From the NCBI GenBank assembly GCA_003117195.1, contig BDSI01000141.1, positions 1 through 64,000 on the forward strand: a DNA stretch of 64,000 bases. Reading direction: 5' to 3'. Both the position numbers and the translations under genes were made by a program. The DNA is from Eudorina sp. 2006-703-Eu-15. Taxonomy: Eukaryota > Chlorophyta > Chlorophyceae > Chlamydomonadales > Volvocaceae. Shown here piece after piece: positions 11,846 to 23,728 of this stretch; within the stretch, counting starts at the first letter, position 1; each line of letters begins with the position of its first letter. The notes beneath the pieces were generated by a model. That model was given only the letters and a program-made list of their open reading frames with translations, searched no databases and was not told the DNA's origin.

Positions 11846-13600
11846 GATAACTGAGCCACGAGGAGCGAAGTGGCGCGTGTGTGTGTGCGTGGGGGCGGGG
11901 GATTGTTTGGAGGTTGGGACGGAGTCCGTCCGTACCGTCGCGCGTCGGCGAGTGTAGCCGTCCAAGGTACGTACGGCATGCACGGCATCGCATGCATCGC
12001 ACAACTTGTGCTCCAATACCATGGCACATTCAAGCCGGCGCGCAGCGCCTGCAGCACAATATTTAGAATGACCCACAACGCGCCGCGCGCGCACGTACAC
12101 ACGCCACACGGATGCCCGGGTGCCTAGGGTGCTCGGGCGCACACCCTCGGCTGCACACCCTCCCATATCCGCATTAGAACCGGGTTGGGCTGCGTGTGCG
12201 GGTCCGCGCGTGCGTGTGCCTCCATCCCACGGAGGACCCGACGAGTCGGCGATGACACACACGAGCCCGCTACATATCCTCCTGCCTCCCCCGCCCATCC
12301 CCCTCGGGACGCTGGACGCTGGTGCGCGGCCCCCGGGCCCGTCCCCCGTTGTTGTAACCCTGCTGGTCAGGGCAGCCAAAGCATTAGCATCAACTGTAGC
12401 AGCAGCAGCAGCAGCAGCCCCATCTGCCGCCTCATTATTGTATCACCTTGTACTCGGGCTCCTGCGCCATGTGCTGCGCCAGCAGTGCCAGCAGCTGCCC
12501 CGGCACCTGCGCCATGCCCACCACCAGGCTGCTGGCCTCCACGTGGGTGTGGGTCGCCACATCCTCCCCCACGGCGTCCACGTACCTGCGGCGAGGGCGG
12601 CGGGCGGGCGGGCGGGAGGGATCAGCGCGCGACCGATGACACGATGCCGTGCGGGATAAACGCGCAACATCGGGCTGGGGGGCACCGATGGGCCCTTTTA
12701 ATGCGACCCGGGACGGTGGGTGGCCAGGGCTTTATTAGGTAGGTAATTCACGGTAGTGAGGGCCATCCCGGTCGACCCGGGTTGGGGCAGGCTGGGTGTG
12801 CAGCCGGCGCTACTGGGGGCTGTCAGCTCAGCCCCCGGCAAGGTGAGATGCAATGGACGACGCCAGGCCGTACGGGCGGACCCCGCAAAAGCAGACATGG
12901 ACACGTCCCACCGGGGGGTCAGCGCAGGCCGCCGCACACGGGCCACCTCGGCAGCAAGGACCAGCGCGCACGCGCGCCCCACTGCTCAGCGATCGATCGA
13001 TGCGCTTCGGTGATCTCCCTCAGGAGGCGGTTTCGGTGGATAGGCAGGGGGCTGCGGACGGCGAGGTCAATCAAGTCCCAGGTCCCACGCACCCGTGCTG
13101 GCGTTTGAGGGCCACGTCCGCCAGGCTCTTGACGTCCTGGGGGAAGGTGGCGGAGAAGAGGAAGGTCTGGCGCTGACTGGTGGGCGGCAGGCCGCTGAGG
13201 ATCTTGGAGATCTGGGGCCTGCGGGAGAAGCCAAAGTCGGTCGGGGGTTTAGGGTTTAGGGTTCGATCGAGTTGCTGTGGGGTTGGCTTGACGGGCTGCG
13301 GCACGGGCGGGTGCACAGCTTCAACAAGCGAATCCAACAGTCCGTGCATACCGTGCATTCGGTTCGGACTTTGTGGGCAGACCTCCAGATGTAAACACCT
13401 CTCCAACACACAGATAACTTACAGGTACATACATATATCATAAGATTCATATGCATGGTACCGCGCACCCACTGCACACCTTGCAGGGGGTTACCGTCGC
13501 ATCCCTTGTCTGCTGCTTACACCGCAGAGCAAACAAACCCGCGTGGACCCCTGCGTCCCCGCATCAGTCCCCAGACAGAGACAGAGACAGACAGACAGAC

Positions 13601-13635
<35 letters not shown>

Positions 13636-16486
13636 AGACCCTGCCGCCCCCGGCGCTGTCCCAGCCAGCCCCCCTCCCCCCCGTAGCACCTGAAGCCCAT
13701 ATCCAGCAGATTGTCCGCCTCATCCAGCACCAGCACCCGGCAGCTGTCCAGCAGGGAGGTCAGGCCGCGGTCCTGCAGGCCAGCAAGCGATAGATGGGAG
13801 GGGGCACAACAGCGTCATGACGCACGTGATGACCTAGTGGCCACATGGGTGAATGGGGACAGCAACGAACGGCGCAGCAACGCGCCCGTTGTTGCCGTTG
13901 CTTGGCAGCGGCAGCAACAACGGTAACAACGGCGCAGCAACGGCAGCAACGGCAACGGTCCTCACGTGCGTCTGCGTCATGAGGTCCCAGCAGCGGCCGG
14001 GTGTGGCGATCAGGATGTCGGGCATCCGCTGATTGAGCGCCCGGAGGTTCTTCTTGACGTCCACACCGCCGTACACAACCTGTCGGTAAGGCAGGGGCGG
14101 GTGTGGGGGGCAGGTATAGGAAATTGGTAGACATATTCGAACTGTGGGGGCGGGGGACTGAAGGCGGGCGGCCGCCTTCTCAGAGAGGACAGTACCGAAG
14201 GTGGGTTCCTGCCTGCCCCTCGGCCCCTCGGCCCTGACACGGCGCCCGATACCATCTGCGTGTACGGACAAGGCTGGCCCGGTGCTGCGACAAGGTTGGG
14301 TCGGCGGCAGAGCAGCGCATCGAGCGCCCCGTTCCGCCCCCTCCCCCCGCACACACACACACACACACGCACACACGCGCGCTTGACGCATACGCCCTTG
14401 CTTGTGCTGCACCTTAGGATCAGTAGGTAGTTTGGTAGAGTTTCGTCTGCATTAGCCTACCACGTCATCACCGCTACTTCTGCTGGCGTCACGGCGCCCA
14501 CCGGCGCTCGACAACGATACGGGGCGCTACAGCATCACGGACTACACCACCTTGGGACTACTTATGGTCGACATACTTCGCCCTGGCATGTTGGTAACTC
14601 TGGTCTCGGTCTCAGTCGTCGGTTGCATTGCTGGACACGGTTCTGCTTGTTCGCGGCTCAGCTTTTCTCCTTGCTAACACACACACACACACACACGCGC
14701 GCGCGCGGTCATGGGTGGGCTTCTCATTAAACACACACGCGTGCTTCTTTTACAAATACACACACACGCGCGCGCGCGCTCACCTGCCCCTCACCTCCCC
14801 CTCACCACCCCTCTCTCCCCTCTCCCCCTCTCCGCTCCCCTCCCTCCCCCCTCTCCGCTCACCAGGGAGTGCAGCTCCGGGTGGAAGGTGAGCATCTTGT
14901 GCGTCTCCGTCTGGATCTGCCGCGCCAGCTCCCGGGTGGGGCTCAGAACCAGAGCCGACACCTTGCCGCGGGGGGCGCGCTGGGCCAGCACCTAGGACAT
15001 ACGGGCCAAGACACAGGCACAGGCACAAGTACAGACACCCAACGTAAGGCGCATGTGCACGACAGTGTACGACAGGCGAGGCACGCAGGCCGCAGCCAGG
15101 TAAGTAGTTTTGCCAGGTGAGTCCTTAGGTCCGCACTTGGCAGGCATTTAGGGTGGGCCGGGTATGCTCGGGCCGTGGCTTGGGCATATGTTCGGGGACG
15201 AGTGGAGGCGGGTGCATCCATCCCTGTGCACCGACCGCGACGGCAGGCGCGAAGCACCGTCCCCGAACCGGTCTTGTGCTGTTGACTCCCACCACACCGG
15301 CCCAGGGCGCCAGCCAACTGTCACCCACACACCGCAACAGCCCGCGTGTGCCGGCCGGCGCTGAGCCGTAGCTGGTCACCTTGTTCCGCCAATCGCCACG
15401 AAGCGTCGCCCCGCCGTACTTAATAAGCCGTACATACGGTACACCCTAGGCGTCGTGAAAATGTTCTAAACTAGGTCCCACGCCACGTCAGCTGATCTTG
15501 CCGGCGCCACCCTGCCGCCCTGCACCCACCCTGCGAGGTAGCACGGACATCTACATACCCGCCAGCGCGTCACCGCGCCGCACCGCACCGCACCTTCTCG
15601 ATTGTGGGGATGATGAACGCCAGCGTCTTGCCGGTGCCCGTCTTGGCCTTGGCGATAACATCTTGGGGGCTCAGGCAGACGGGGATGGCGGCCGCCTGGA
15701 CCTGGGAGCAGCGCGAGTAGCGCAGAACCTCGGCCAGCGCCCTGCAGCCGCCAGCCGCACAGCAGCACATACAGCGGGCGGGGGGGAGGAGGCCGCGGGG
15801 TGAGATGCGCGCGACACGGCTGGGGGAAGGACTGGGCATGACTCAGGCAGCGGCTGGGCAGGCCTGGTGCGGAGAAGTAACGAGCGGGGTTGCCAGCAGC
15901 AGCAGCTGAAATAGCTTTGTACATCGTTCGTGCCATCAGCAGGCACCGAAACATGTATCGAAACTTGTCGTGCTGCAAACCCATGTATGCAAACCCATGT
16001 ATGCAAACCCATGTATGCAAACCCATGTATGCAAGACAGGTCATGTGGTCATCCGCAGGATGGCTGTTAAGGCCCCTGTTCCCGAAGATGTAACTTGTCG
16101 GACCGTTGACCGCACACGCACCGCTTGCTGTTCGGCGATATGTTGAATTCCGAAAATGTCTTATCTGAAAGGTATTTTTGATCAACGGATGGCAGCGGAA
16201 CGTCGTCGTCGACTGAAATGCTGGACAAACCAACATCGTCTGCAACTGCTTCAGCAATCAAAGCAGCCTGGACTGGCTGCAGCTGTTGGCGCTGATTTTT
16301 TTGTGGTTTAGAATGCGGCTGCTGTCCTGCCATCCGAGTGCCTTTGGGCGCCATGTCCTGGCGGCTGACCAGCGAAACTGCAAAACTCCCAGGCCGGCTG
16401 ATGGCGGCTGTTGCCAGAACGCTTAGCCTGGGCAGCGCTTGGTAAGACACCGTCAAGATTGAACGCCGGCACAAGGAACAGTTCAT
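9534..16486 (-). CDS. DEAD-box ATP-dependent RNA helicase, RH26/RH31 (Mss116-like) type, RGG tail
   Basis: ATP-dependent RNA unwinding or chaperone enzyme, probably organellar. Ten exons: 16486-16122, 15741-15594, 14991-14863, 14079-13966, 13772-13690, 13218-13093, 12585-12447, 11689-11471, 10905-10553, 10098-9534. All junctions are GT-AG and in phase; 746 aa. Motifs: Q-motif region [10 protein letters not shown] (about 110-120), AKTGTGKT (154-161), PTRELA (189-194), TPGR (240-243), DEAD (269-272), SAT (302-304), SARGVDYP (about 425), HRAGRTGR (453-460). [16 protein letters not shown] and a C-terminal [12 protein letters not shown] are typical of plant RH25/26/31 proteins. The Met at 16486 opens an Arg/Ser/Ala-rich, acid-poor leader that looks like an organelle-targeting peptide. 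An in-frame Met lies upstream at 16816. The tail carries repeated RGGA/ARGG units, an RNA-binding RGG box. Introns hold CA-tailed repeats. Confidence 0.93.
11755..11842. repeat. (TG)n microsatellite and short CA-tailed repeat
   Basis: About 88 bp of TG repeats with one C interruption, in a helicase intron. It is followed by a short unit (AAAAGATAACTGAGCC) that also occurs next to TG repeats at 18127-18145. Confidence 0.85.
13574..13636. repeat. (GACA)n/(GA)n microsatellite
   Basis: Simple AGAC and AG repeats within the helicase intron between the exons carrying motifs II and III. Confidence 0.85.
14599..14697 (+). repeat. 78-bp CA-tailed element, copy 1
   Basis: Unique part 14599-14676, then (AC)n. 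The same unit with the same CA tail occurs at 37422-37518 in an intron of the DDX56-like gene, with only one or two differences. It lies antisense to the RH31-like gene. Confidence 0.75.
15974..16033. repeat. 14-bp tandem repeat (4 copies)
   Basis: AACCCATGTATGCA is repeated about four times in helicase intron 1. Confidence 0.85.
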
Positions 16487-17401
16487 GGCAATCTTAGTAA
16501 TCCTAGGAATGCGGCCGTTGAAAGCCGTCCTAGAAGCTACACCAAACTTGTGACCATCAAATACGAGGAAGGAGTTTTGTATACTTGAAGAATGACGCAC
16601 AGTTTCAAATATGGACAATATCCACGGCAAATGAGGTTCGTTGGCCCGACGATTCAGTATCACAAGCTCGTACGCGAATCCATGTTGTTCTCTCAGCCGG
16701 CTCCCAAGCAAAGCGATAAGTAAATAACGTTTTTGAGCGCGAAAGAAAAATGGGTCGCCTCCCATGGGCAAGCGGAGGCGGTGCAGAAGGTTCCTCTGAA
16801 CGCCACGACGCGCCACGTGGTTCAGTCCATCGGGGAGCCGCTATCCCCCCTGTCACTTGTCCGTCGCTGCCACACATGCACGGAACAGGCACAACCTCAA
16901 CTATGAACAACTGCCCTGGAGCAGCCGCACCGAAACCCACCACTCTGGAAACTAGCAAAGCCGTTCGTAACGCACCACTCGTTCTCTCCGAGACCACCCC
17001 TGGAAAGCGGCGGGACCGGCCGCAGTGAACCAACGGCACCAACGGCACCTGCCACACGCGGCCTCCCCCCCACACACAAGCACTCCGAAACTAATCCGCA
17101 ACTCGCAACCCGGGACCCGAAACCCGTCGAACCCAGTGCACAGCACAGCGTGGGACGGCACGGGTGGGCAAGGGGCGCAGAGGACCGTTGCACAGCTGCA
17201 CAGCACGGTAAAGGAGCGGGACGACGGCACACCCCACAGCCAGGCGCCTCTCGCCCACACCTCCCCCCCGCGCCCCCGCAACCCTCAACCCATATCGTCC
17301 ACTCCTCCTCGACCCCTCCCCTGCCCTGCCCTCCCCTGCCCCGCCCTCCTCTCCCCTCCCCTCCCCGGAGAGCCGGATCCGCCCTGCTGCCCGCCGCACC
17401 G

Positions 17402-20400
17402 CTAGGTCATCCCCCGCACCGCCTCGCCCGCTGCCCTCGCCTTCGCCACCGCCGCCGCCGCCGCCGCCGCACTAATCGAGTAGTTGGCGCCCAGCTCCGG
17501 AAAGGGGATGCTGCTCCGGGGCTGAGGGTCCGCGAACGTCGGCACGGGCGGCCGGTCCCGGAACACCCAACCCGACCCCATCCCCGCCCCGGCTCGCGGC
17601 GGCGCGGGCGGCTGCGCGGCCGTCCCTTCACCGCCGGGGGTCCCGCCAGCCCCGCTGCGGAAAGGCGCGCGAAGCAGCGCCGACGGCAGGCCCACCAGCG
17701 CGGACACCAGGTCCCCGACGGCCCCCAGCCCCTGCGTCCTGCTGTCCAAGTGGAAGTCGGGGCCCAGCAGGGCCGCCAGCGTCCAGCCGGCCAGCGCACC
17801 GCCCACATGGGCCCTGGCACCGCGGTGGGGAGGGCGCGGGGCCGCGGAGGCGCGGGGGGGCATTGGCGGGGTTTAGCGCGGAAAAAGGGAAGGAAGGTAA
17901 ATTCAACGAAGTGGAGGGAGCTGGATGACGATGATGTAAATTATTTTTGACATTGCAACACCGAGACAGGAAGCGAGGGAGTGCAGTGAGTTGGTGGGAA
18001 ACACCGGGTGGGCAGCCAGGGGGGAGAAGGCGGGGGCCCCACGAAGAGACGCACTTGGAGAAGCGGCCAGCCCGACTGCAGAGGAGGATGGCGGACGAGG
18101 AAACGGGGGGCGTGTGTGTCTGTGTGTGTAAGAGATAACTGAGCCGCGAGTCTGTGTGTGTGTGCGGGAGAGAGGGTCCTCACCCGATATCCAGCTTGGA
18201 CCACAGCAGCAGGTGGTAGCCCAGCAGGTACGACAACTCCAACCGCCGGGCGGACACCCGCGCCGCCGCCGAGTCTGCGGGCAGGTAGGGCGCGTGCGCG
18301 GCGTCGTACCGCCACAGCGCGCCGATCAGCCCGAATAAGGCCCCCGAGGATCCCACGCTGGCCCGCCCGCCGTTGAGGGCCAGGGAGAAGACGGTGGCTA
18401 CAGCTCCGGAACCACAGTACACGGCGATGAACCGCTCCCTGCCGGCCAGCCGCTCGAGCTGGGGCCCCAGCTGGGCGAGGGTGAGGTAGTTGGCCTGGCG
18501 GGGGTTAGACGGTTGGCGGTTGGCAGGTTGGACGAAACATCCACGCTGGTTGACCGTACATCGCGACCCTGCCTCTTCGGCGCACATCCACCCAACCACC
18601 CACCCACTGCCCCGCCCCGCCCCAGGGGCGTCTTCTGCTGCCCCAGCCCTTCAAGGCAGTTCACCAAGCCCCGCCGCATCCCCCCATTCCTCCACCAGGG
18701 TTCTCCACTTCCCCACCGCCCACCCACCAGCAGGTGCAATGCGCCCCCATGCACCAGCGTCCAGCTGACCAACCGCCACACCTGCCCCCGCACGATGGCG
18801 GCACGGTCCTGAGGGGGAGGTGCGCGGAAGGGCGGAGAAGGGCGGGGAAGGGCGGGGAAGGGCAGGGCGGGGAAGGGCGGGGAAGGGCGGGGAAGGGCGT
18901 GGAAGGGCGTGGAAGGGCGGGGAAGGGCGGGGAAGGAGGGTGACGGGGTTGGAACGAACTGGCAGGCTTGACTGCTCCGACTGCTGCAGCCAGCAGCAGC
19001 GCCGAGGTCCGGTGGAGCGCTGACCTCACCCGCAGCTCCCCACCGCGACCATGCCGGTGGCCACTGCGCACACCACGTACCCTCCCTCTACGACCATCCG
19101 ACCGTCGGATCACCCGACCGGATATGTAAACAGCGAAAGGGCGTAACCGGCCTGCCGCTAGACAGCCCTGCGGGCCATGCCAACGGTGAGGTGTCGGACC
19201 ACTGGCGACTGTCGAGATTCGGAGGATCCCCAAACCCCAACTCCCAATGGTGAGTATATGATTTGGTGAGCAAGGCGAAAGGAGCCTCACCCCACAGTGT
19301 GGGGAAGGCGGCAAGGTGAGGCGCACGGCACCGGACAACGCAGCTGCTGCGCGTGAGCCAAGGTTTTTAGGGCAGAGCGCGCGACGCACTAAACCCGGGG
19401 ACCGGGCCCCCGCCTAAACCCTTCGCCGGCAGCCGGAGTCCCAGAGAGCGCGCGACGTGGTGGCTCACCAGGAGCAGCAGCCGGGTAGCCAGACCCAGCG
19501 TGGCGACTTGTACAGCTGCGCCGTACAGGTGTGCCCGCAGTACGGCACTGGTTGTGGGGCAGCCCTTGGAATGGAGCTCCTCAAGCTGCCGCTCCAGAAA
19601 CTTTTGAAACATGGGGCTGCGGGGGATGGGTGGGGAGACGCGGAGACCGGGGCGGGGGGAGGGAGGCGAGGGCGAGGGCGTGTTTCTAGCGACAACAATA
19701 CATCGTAAAGCTTGAATTTGGACAAGATGGGAGGGGCTGTGAGCGCACATTGCGTGGCGGGGTGCCTGCTGGCTGAGTTTGCGTCTGCGTCGGGGTCTGG
19801 GTCTGGGTCCGGCGGCCGGGGCGATTCGCAATCAAATAAGACTGGGAGGACGGGGAGGATGCAGGTTCGCACCAGGTCGCTCCTGTGTCCAGATGTGCCG
19901 TGAGCCGTACGGGTTGGGACGAGCACAGACGTCGCGCAGCAGATGGCTTGCGACCGGCACGGCTGACTCTGGCGTTACGGACCTGGTTGGGCGTGACCTC
20001 GGTAGTGTGTCAACCCCCCTCTCTTCTCTCCCGGGCTGGTACAGCAGTTCTGTGTATTGTGCTGCTTTCACTCTCCCTCCCATCCTCCCGTCCTCTCTTC
20101 CTCCACCTTTTCCCCCAAAGACATGCACGATGCACCCACCCAAAGTTCACCAGAAACCGCCCCGCCGCCTGCGCCACGACCGCGTGCAGCTCCCCAAACT
20201 CCCGCAGCTCAGCCAGGAGGGAGAAGGGGGGCAGCGGGAAGGACGGCGGCGACGACGGGGAGGAGGAGGATGATGATGCGGTGGTGGAGGCCAAGGGGAG
20301 GAGGGGGGGTCGTGTTTGGCTCGTGCCCAGGTAGACGAGGCCGGAGGTCGCTGCGGCTGCGGCTGCGACTGTGGCTGTGGCTGTGGCTGCGAGTGGCGAA

Positions 20401-20543
20401 AAGGGAACGGAGGCTGCCGCTGCGAGATGGGTGAGGTGGCGGGCGTGGCGGGCAATGTGGGCGCGGGGATTGAGGAAGGGCGCCCAAAGGGGCCGGCTGG
20501 ATCGGATCGCCCGCGGGGGACCTGGGTCGGGATTGCTGGCCAT
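17402..20543 (-). CDS. rhomboid-family intramembrane serine protease
   Basis: Membrane protease that cleaves transmembrane substrates with a Ser-His dyad. Five exons: 20543-20140, 19616-19469, 18808-18728, 18494-18184, 17813-17402; all GT-AG, phases agree, 451 aa. The N-terminal ~130 residues are low-complexity (Ala/Ser/Pro) and may hold an organelle-targeting signal. Core signatures in order: GQVWRLVSWTLVHGG..HLL (TM2 region), LGPQLERL, GSSGALFGL with the catalytic Ser at about residue 261 (GxSG), then KLDIGAHVGGALAG with the partner His at about 317. TM segments are hydrophobic runs around these motifs. The loop between the first hydrophobic segment and WRLV is short, so a small exon could be missing. 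An in-frame Met at 20621 would add 26 residues. The Gly/Pro/Ala-rich tail after TM6 is unusually long. Subcellular site cannot be read from sequence. Confidence 0.9.
18121..18170. repeat. short CA-tailed repeat in rhomboid intron
   Basis: TG repeats interrupted by TAAGAGATAACTGAGCC, the same unit as beside the TG tract ending at 11842. Confidence 0.65.
18833..18940. repeat. 10-bp G-rich minisatellite
   Basis: GGAAGGGCGG and near variants are repeated about ten times in the rhomboid intron between exons 2 and 3. Confidence 0.85.
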
Positions 20544-22914
20544 GGTGGCCTGGTGGGGCAATATCGACCTGTCAACCGGTGTGGACGCTGAAGAAAAGTA
20601 TTTGTTAATATTGTTATCCAAATTTATGTATTCCTATGCAACACCATGAGAAGATGGCAAGCGAGGTCAGGAAGAGAATGTTTCTCAGCTCGCTGAGAAT
20701 GTACTGGATTTCAGACAAGTGCCATGACACGCATCGCTGCTTCAGTGATAAGTACCGTATATATCACATGAAAGGCGACGCCCAAGATTTCGTTCACGTG
20801 GCCACATCGCGGCCGAACCCTTCCGGCGAGTTCGCGCGAAGGCGGTACTCTTCGATCCAGCTCTCCGAAACCTGGCCCTAATGGCCCCATGGCAGAACAG
20901 CCGTTCTGCAGTATCAATGTCATGTTTTACATGATGCTTCGCAAGGAGTGCCCTTGAGCCAAAGTGTTTGACACTCCCTTGGCTTCCGTATCAATGTGGT
21001 AAGGGCTTCTCTTCGCGCAGGGACCGAATACACGCAACGCTTCAAACCAACCTTGCCTCATAACCTGGCAGCAGCTGATATGATTTGAGCTGTTACGGCG
21101 TCGCTCGAAGCTACAACCTGACGGATCCCCTGCCGCACGTCCTCGCCCCTCCCGCACCCGCTCCCCCGGGCGGTTCCGCCTGGTGATGGCTGCCACCCAT
21201 CACCCACCGTTGGCTGCAGCCACCTGGTGTCGAATCGCCGCCACTGGACATGCCGCCTCGTGCGGGCGGGCTCCGACCCCTCATCATCGCGGGCGGGCTC
21301 CGAGACCCTCAAGGAAGATTAGCCCCTCAAACAGTACGACAGTACGACACCCTTCGCCGTTTCCGCTGCCGCCGCGGCAACGCCGCCAAAGGGCCGACCG
21401 CCGTCACTGCCCCGCCGCCGTCGTCCCACAGGAGCGGCCGTCGCAGCTCCTCGCGACCCAGGGTCCGTCGCCGCCGTCGTCCCCACGAGACTCCTCCCCA
21501 CGGACCCCACGTGGCCCCGCGCTGCGGACCCTAGGCTTGGTTCCGGAGCTGACCTCCGCCCCCTCTGCCTGAGCTGATATGAGCACGGCGAGCAGTGGTT
21601 TGGCAGGCGCGACGCCGCGGCCTCCCGGAGACGAGGTTGCATGAAGGATAAGTGGGGGGGAGTTTTTGTGTTTTCAGGGGGGATCAAACGGAGGCGACGA
21701 GCTGGACAGCGGATTCGAAACTTAGGTCGGTGGCTTGGAGTAAAGGCGGATGAGACGAAGGGACATGCGGGCGGCGGGCCCCATCAAGGCTGTTGGGGGG
21801 CGCGGGGGCTCCATAGTAAGTAGCCCGCCCGGCCGGGGGCTGAAGCGAAAGAAAGGCCGTGGGCCGGGATCCATCTGAACAACCGGCTGGCCTGGATGAG
21901 GGGGCAGCCATGTGCAGGCGACGGAGGTCCAATCCACCGTCCAAGCCAGGGAGTAAGAACCCGCGGCGGCCTGCGGCAGTTGACCGCACCGCACCCGGTT
22001 CCTCTCAGTCTCGGGCTCCCTCCCTCTCCTACGTCCTACCTCTAGGCTTGAGATGACATACCGTAACCAAGGCAGAGCGTCAACACAAACGCCAACACGC
22101 TCCCCCGCCTGTCCGCACCGCTTCGCCTTGTGGCGCTGCTGCAGCCTACCCACTGACACAGGGATGTGGTCAGGCCCGTGGCCGTACCCAGCCGGAGGGC
22201 TACACTGCCGTGCAGCCAAGGCAGACGTACGGCAGTACAGTCATCATGTCCTGAACACGAGGCCGGGTAAACATCGGTGAACCTGCAGAAGGGCAAAGAA
22301 GAGCTCAGCGCCCGAGCTGAGTCGTTTGTTGGCCCTTCCGCAGGTTTGGCTGGGCCAGGTTCGGCCGAGCCTGTACATACATGTACGATACCAGCCGCGC
22401 GATACGCTCCTACCTCGCTCACCCATTTGCACCCAGCTCAGCGTCAATCTTCAATCAGTAGCATCGCCAGGAGCAGGATCGACAGGAACGTGCTGCCTCG
22501 CAGCGCGTTGGAGGCGGTCGGCTCCGTCGTCCATTCTACACTTAGTTTCCACGGATGTGCAGCCTGGGAGTGATGGAGCCAGCCGCCGCTGGTTTGCCTT
22601 GAGTAGTGGTAGGACAACTGTTTCCAGTGCTTCGTCTATCAGGGAAGCGCTGCAATAAAGAAAGCGTTCACGATGCTGACATGACATCATAACGCTTGGA
22701 TTTCTGATATGGCAACGGGTTTTGACTATATCAGGACGAGGGAGCACGGGGCAAGAATCCGGGTTTGCTCTAACCGTCTGCTACTAGCTGCAGTACGAGG
22801 TACGGTGCTCCCAACTAATCAGGCAAGACTTGTCTCAAGAACGAATATCAATTGGTACTGCCCACATTGCGGTAATCACTTAATATTAAAAAACTACAGA
22901 CTCAACACTCCGAA
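20544..22914. other. intergenic region between divergent genes
   Basis: Lies between the rhomboid start (-) and the Y14 start (+), so it must hold both promoters. No complete gene is recognised. One minus-strand terminal-exon candidate at 22444-22617 is listed separately. The rest is GC-rich sequence with overlapping open frames that show no domain motifs. Confidence 0.5.
22444..22617 (-). CDS. candidate terminal exon with hydrophobic C-terminal tail
   Basis: Unrecognised. After an acceptor (GAAACAG|TTG) the minus frame reads 57 residues to a TGA. It includes AAHPWKLSVEWTTEP and ends NALRGSTFLSILLLAMLLIED. A hydrophobic run right at the C-terminus resembles a tail anchor or GPI-attachment signal. 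No upstream exon could be placed, and it would lie head-on against Y14. Confidence 0.25.
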   Translation of the reverse strand: MSYHYSRQTSGGWLHHSQAAHPWKLSVEWTTEPTASNALRGSTFLSILLLAMLLIED

Positions 22915-23728
22915 ATGGCTGACGAAATGGAACACGATGACCGTATGCGAGATGTAGACGTTCGCAAAAAAGGCCGTGGCCACCGTGATACAACAGATTG
23001 GGCTGACCGTTATGGAGGAGCTCGGTTCAAGGAGCTGGATCCCAACGCAAAGCCGGGGCCCACTGCCTCGGTGGAGGGCTGGGTAATTTTCATTACGGGT
23101 GTGAATGAAGAGGCCCAAGAGGAAGATATTCATGAGGCGTTCGCGGAGTTCGGGGACGTTAAGAACATTTACTTGAACTTGGACCGCCAGACGGGCTTCG
23201 TGAAGGGCTACGCGCTGGTGGAGTACAAGTTGCACAAAGAGGCACAAGCTGCGATCAACGAAATGAACGGGAAAGAGCTGCTTGGTCAGGCCTTGAAGGT
23301 AAATTTTGTGGGTTGCTGGCGGCCATGCACGGTTATTCGGGTGGGATGCTAGTCATGCGGGCGGTGCGCAAGCTGGGCGATGACGATTCTGTCAGCTGGC
23401 CAACCGGTTGTCGATGCAGCGGGGTCACAGGACAGCTCCGGGGTCACAGCGCCGTACGCCTGCCGGCCTTTCAGTCCCTTGCTGTCTCAGCTCGTGACGC
23501 CTTAGCGTGCTGGTATCCATCCTTGGGCCTTTCGATCTAGCTTTCGATCAAGACACGGGCACATTGTCACCAATAATACGGTGTCCAGCGGGCCCCTTGC
23601 CTGCCTTATCCTGCCGCCTCATGCATGCTCTTTGCGATGGCGTCTGGGTATCAAGGTAACCTCCTTGCCAACTGCACACATGCTCGCAGGTGGACTGGGC
23701 GTTCCGCAAGCCCCAGCGGCGCCGGTGA
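22915..23728 (+). CDS. RBM8A: Y14 / RBM8A, exon junction complex RNA-binding protein
   Basis: Core exon-junction-complex subunit that pairs with Mago nashi and marks spliced mRNAs for export, localisation and nonsense-mediated decay; nuclear and shuttling. Two exons, 22915-23298 and 23690-23728, joined in phase 0 give 140 aa, near the family's usual length. One RRM spans about residues 58-133, with RNP2 (VIFITGV), RNP1 (KGYALVEY) and the conserved [17 protein letters not shown] helix. The end reads [13 protein letters not shown], matching the VDW..V..P..RRR ending of Y14. The N-terminus is charged (KKGRGHRD), as in orthologs. The start is the only in-frame Met before the RRM and follows a short AT-rich leader. 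The intron is standard GT-AG. Confidence 0.95.

Noticed and set aside
11592..12102. Open frames rich in Cys-Val or Thr-His across (TG)n
   Set aside because: Microsatellite translation artefact; the same applies to the CA/TG tracts at 37.3, 43.7 and 44.5 kb.
13246..13262. Telomere-like TTTAGGG copies
   Set aside because: Only two units; expected by chance or as a minor interstitial scar. A similar single unit is at 55322.
17150..17950. 266-codon plus-strand frame
   Set aside because: Antisense shadow of the last rhomboid exon in GC-rich DNA. Composition is Pro/Arg-rich with no motif.
18950..19080. Extra rhomboid exon between exons 2 and 3
   Set aside because: A hydrophobic peptide (YVVCAVATGMVAVGSCG) exists, but its phase does not fit the neighbouring exons, whereas direct joining does.
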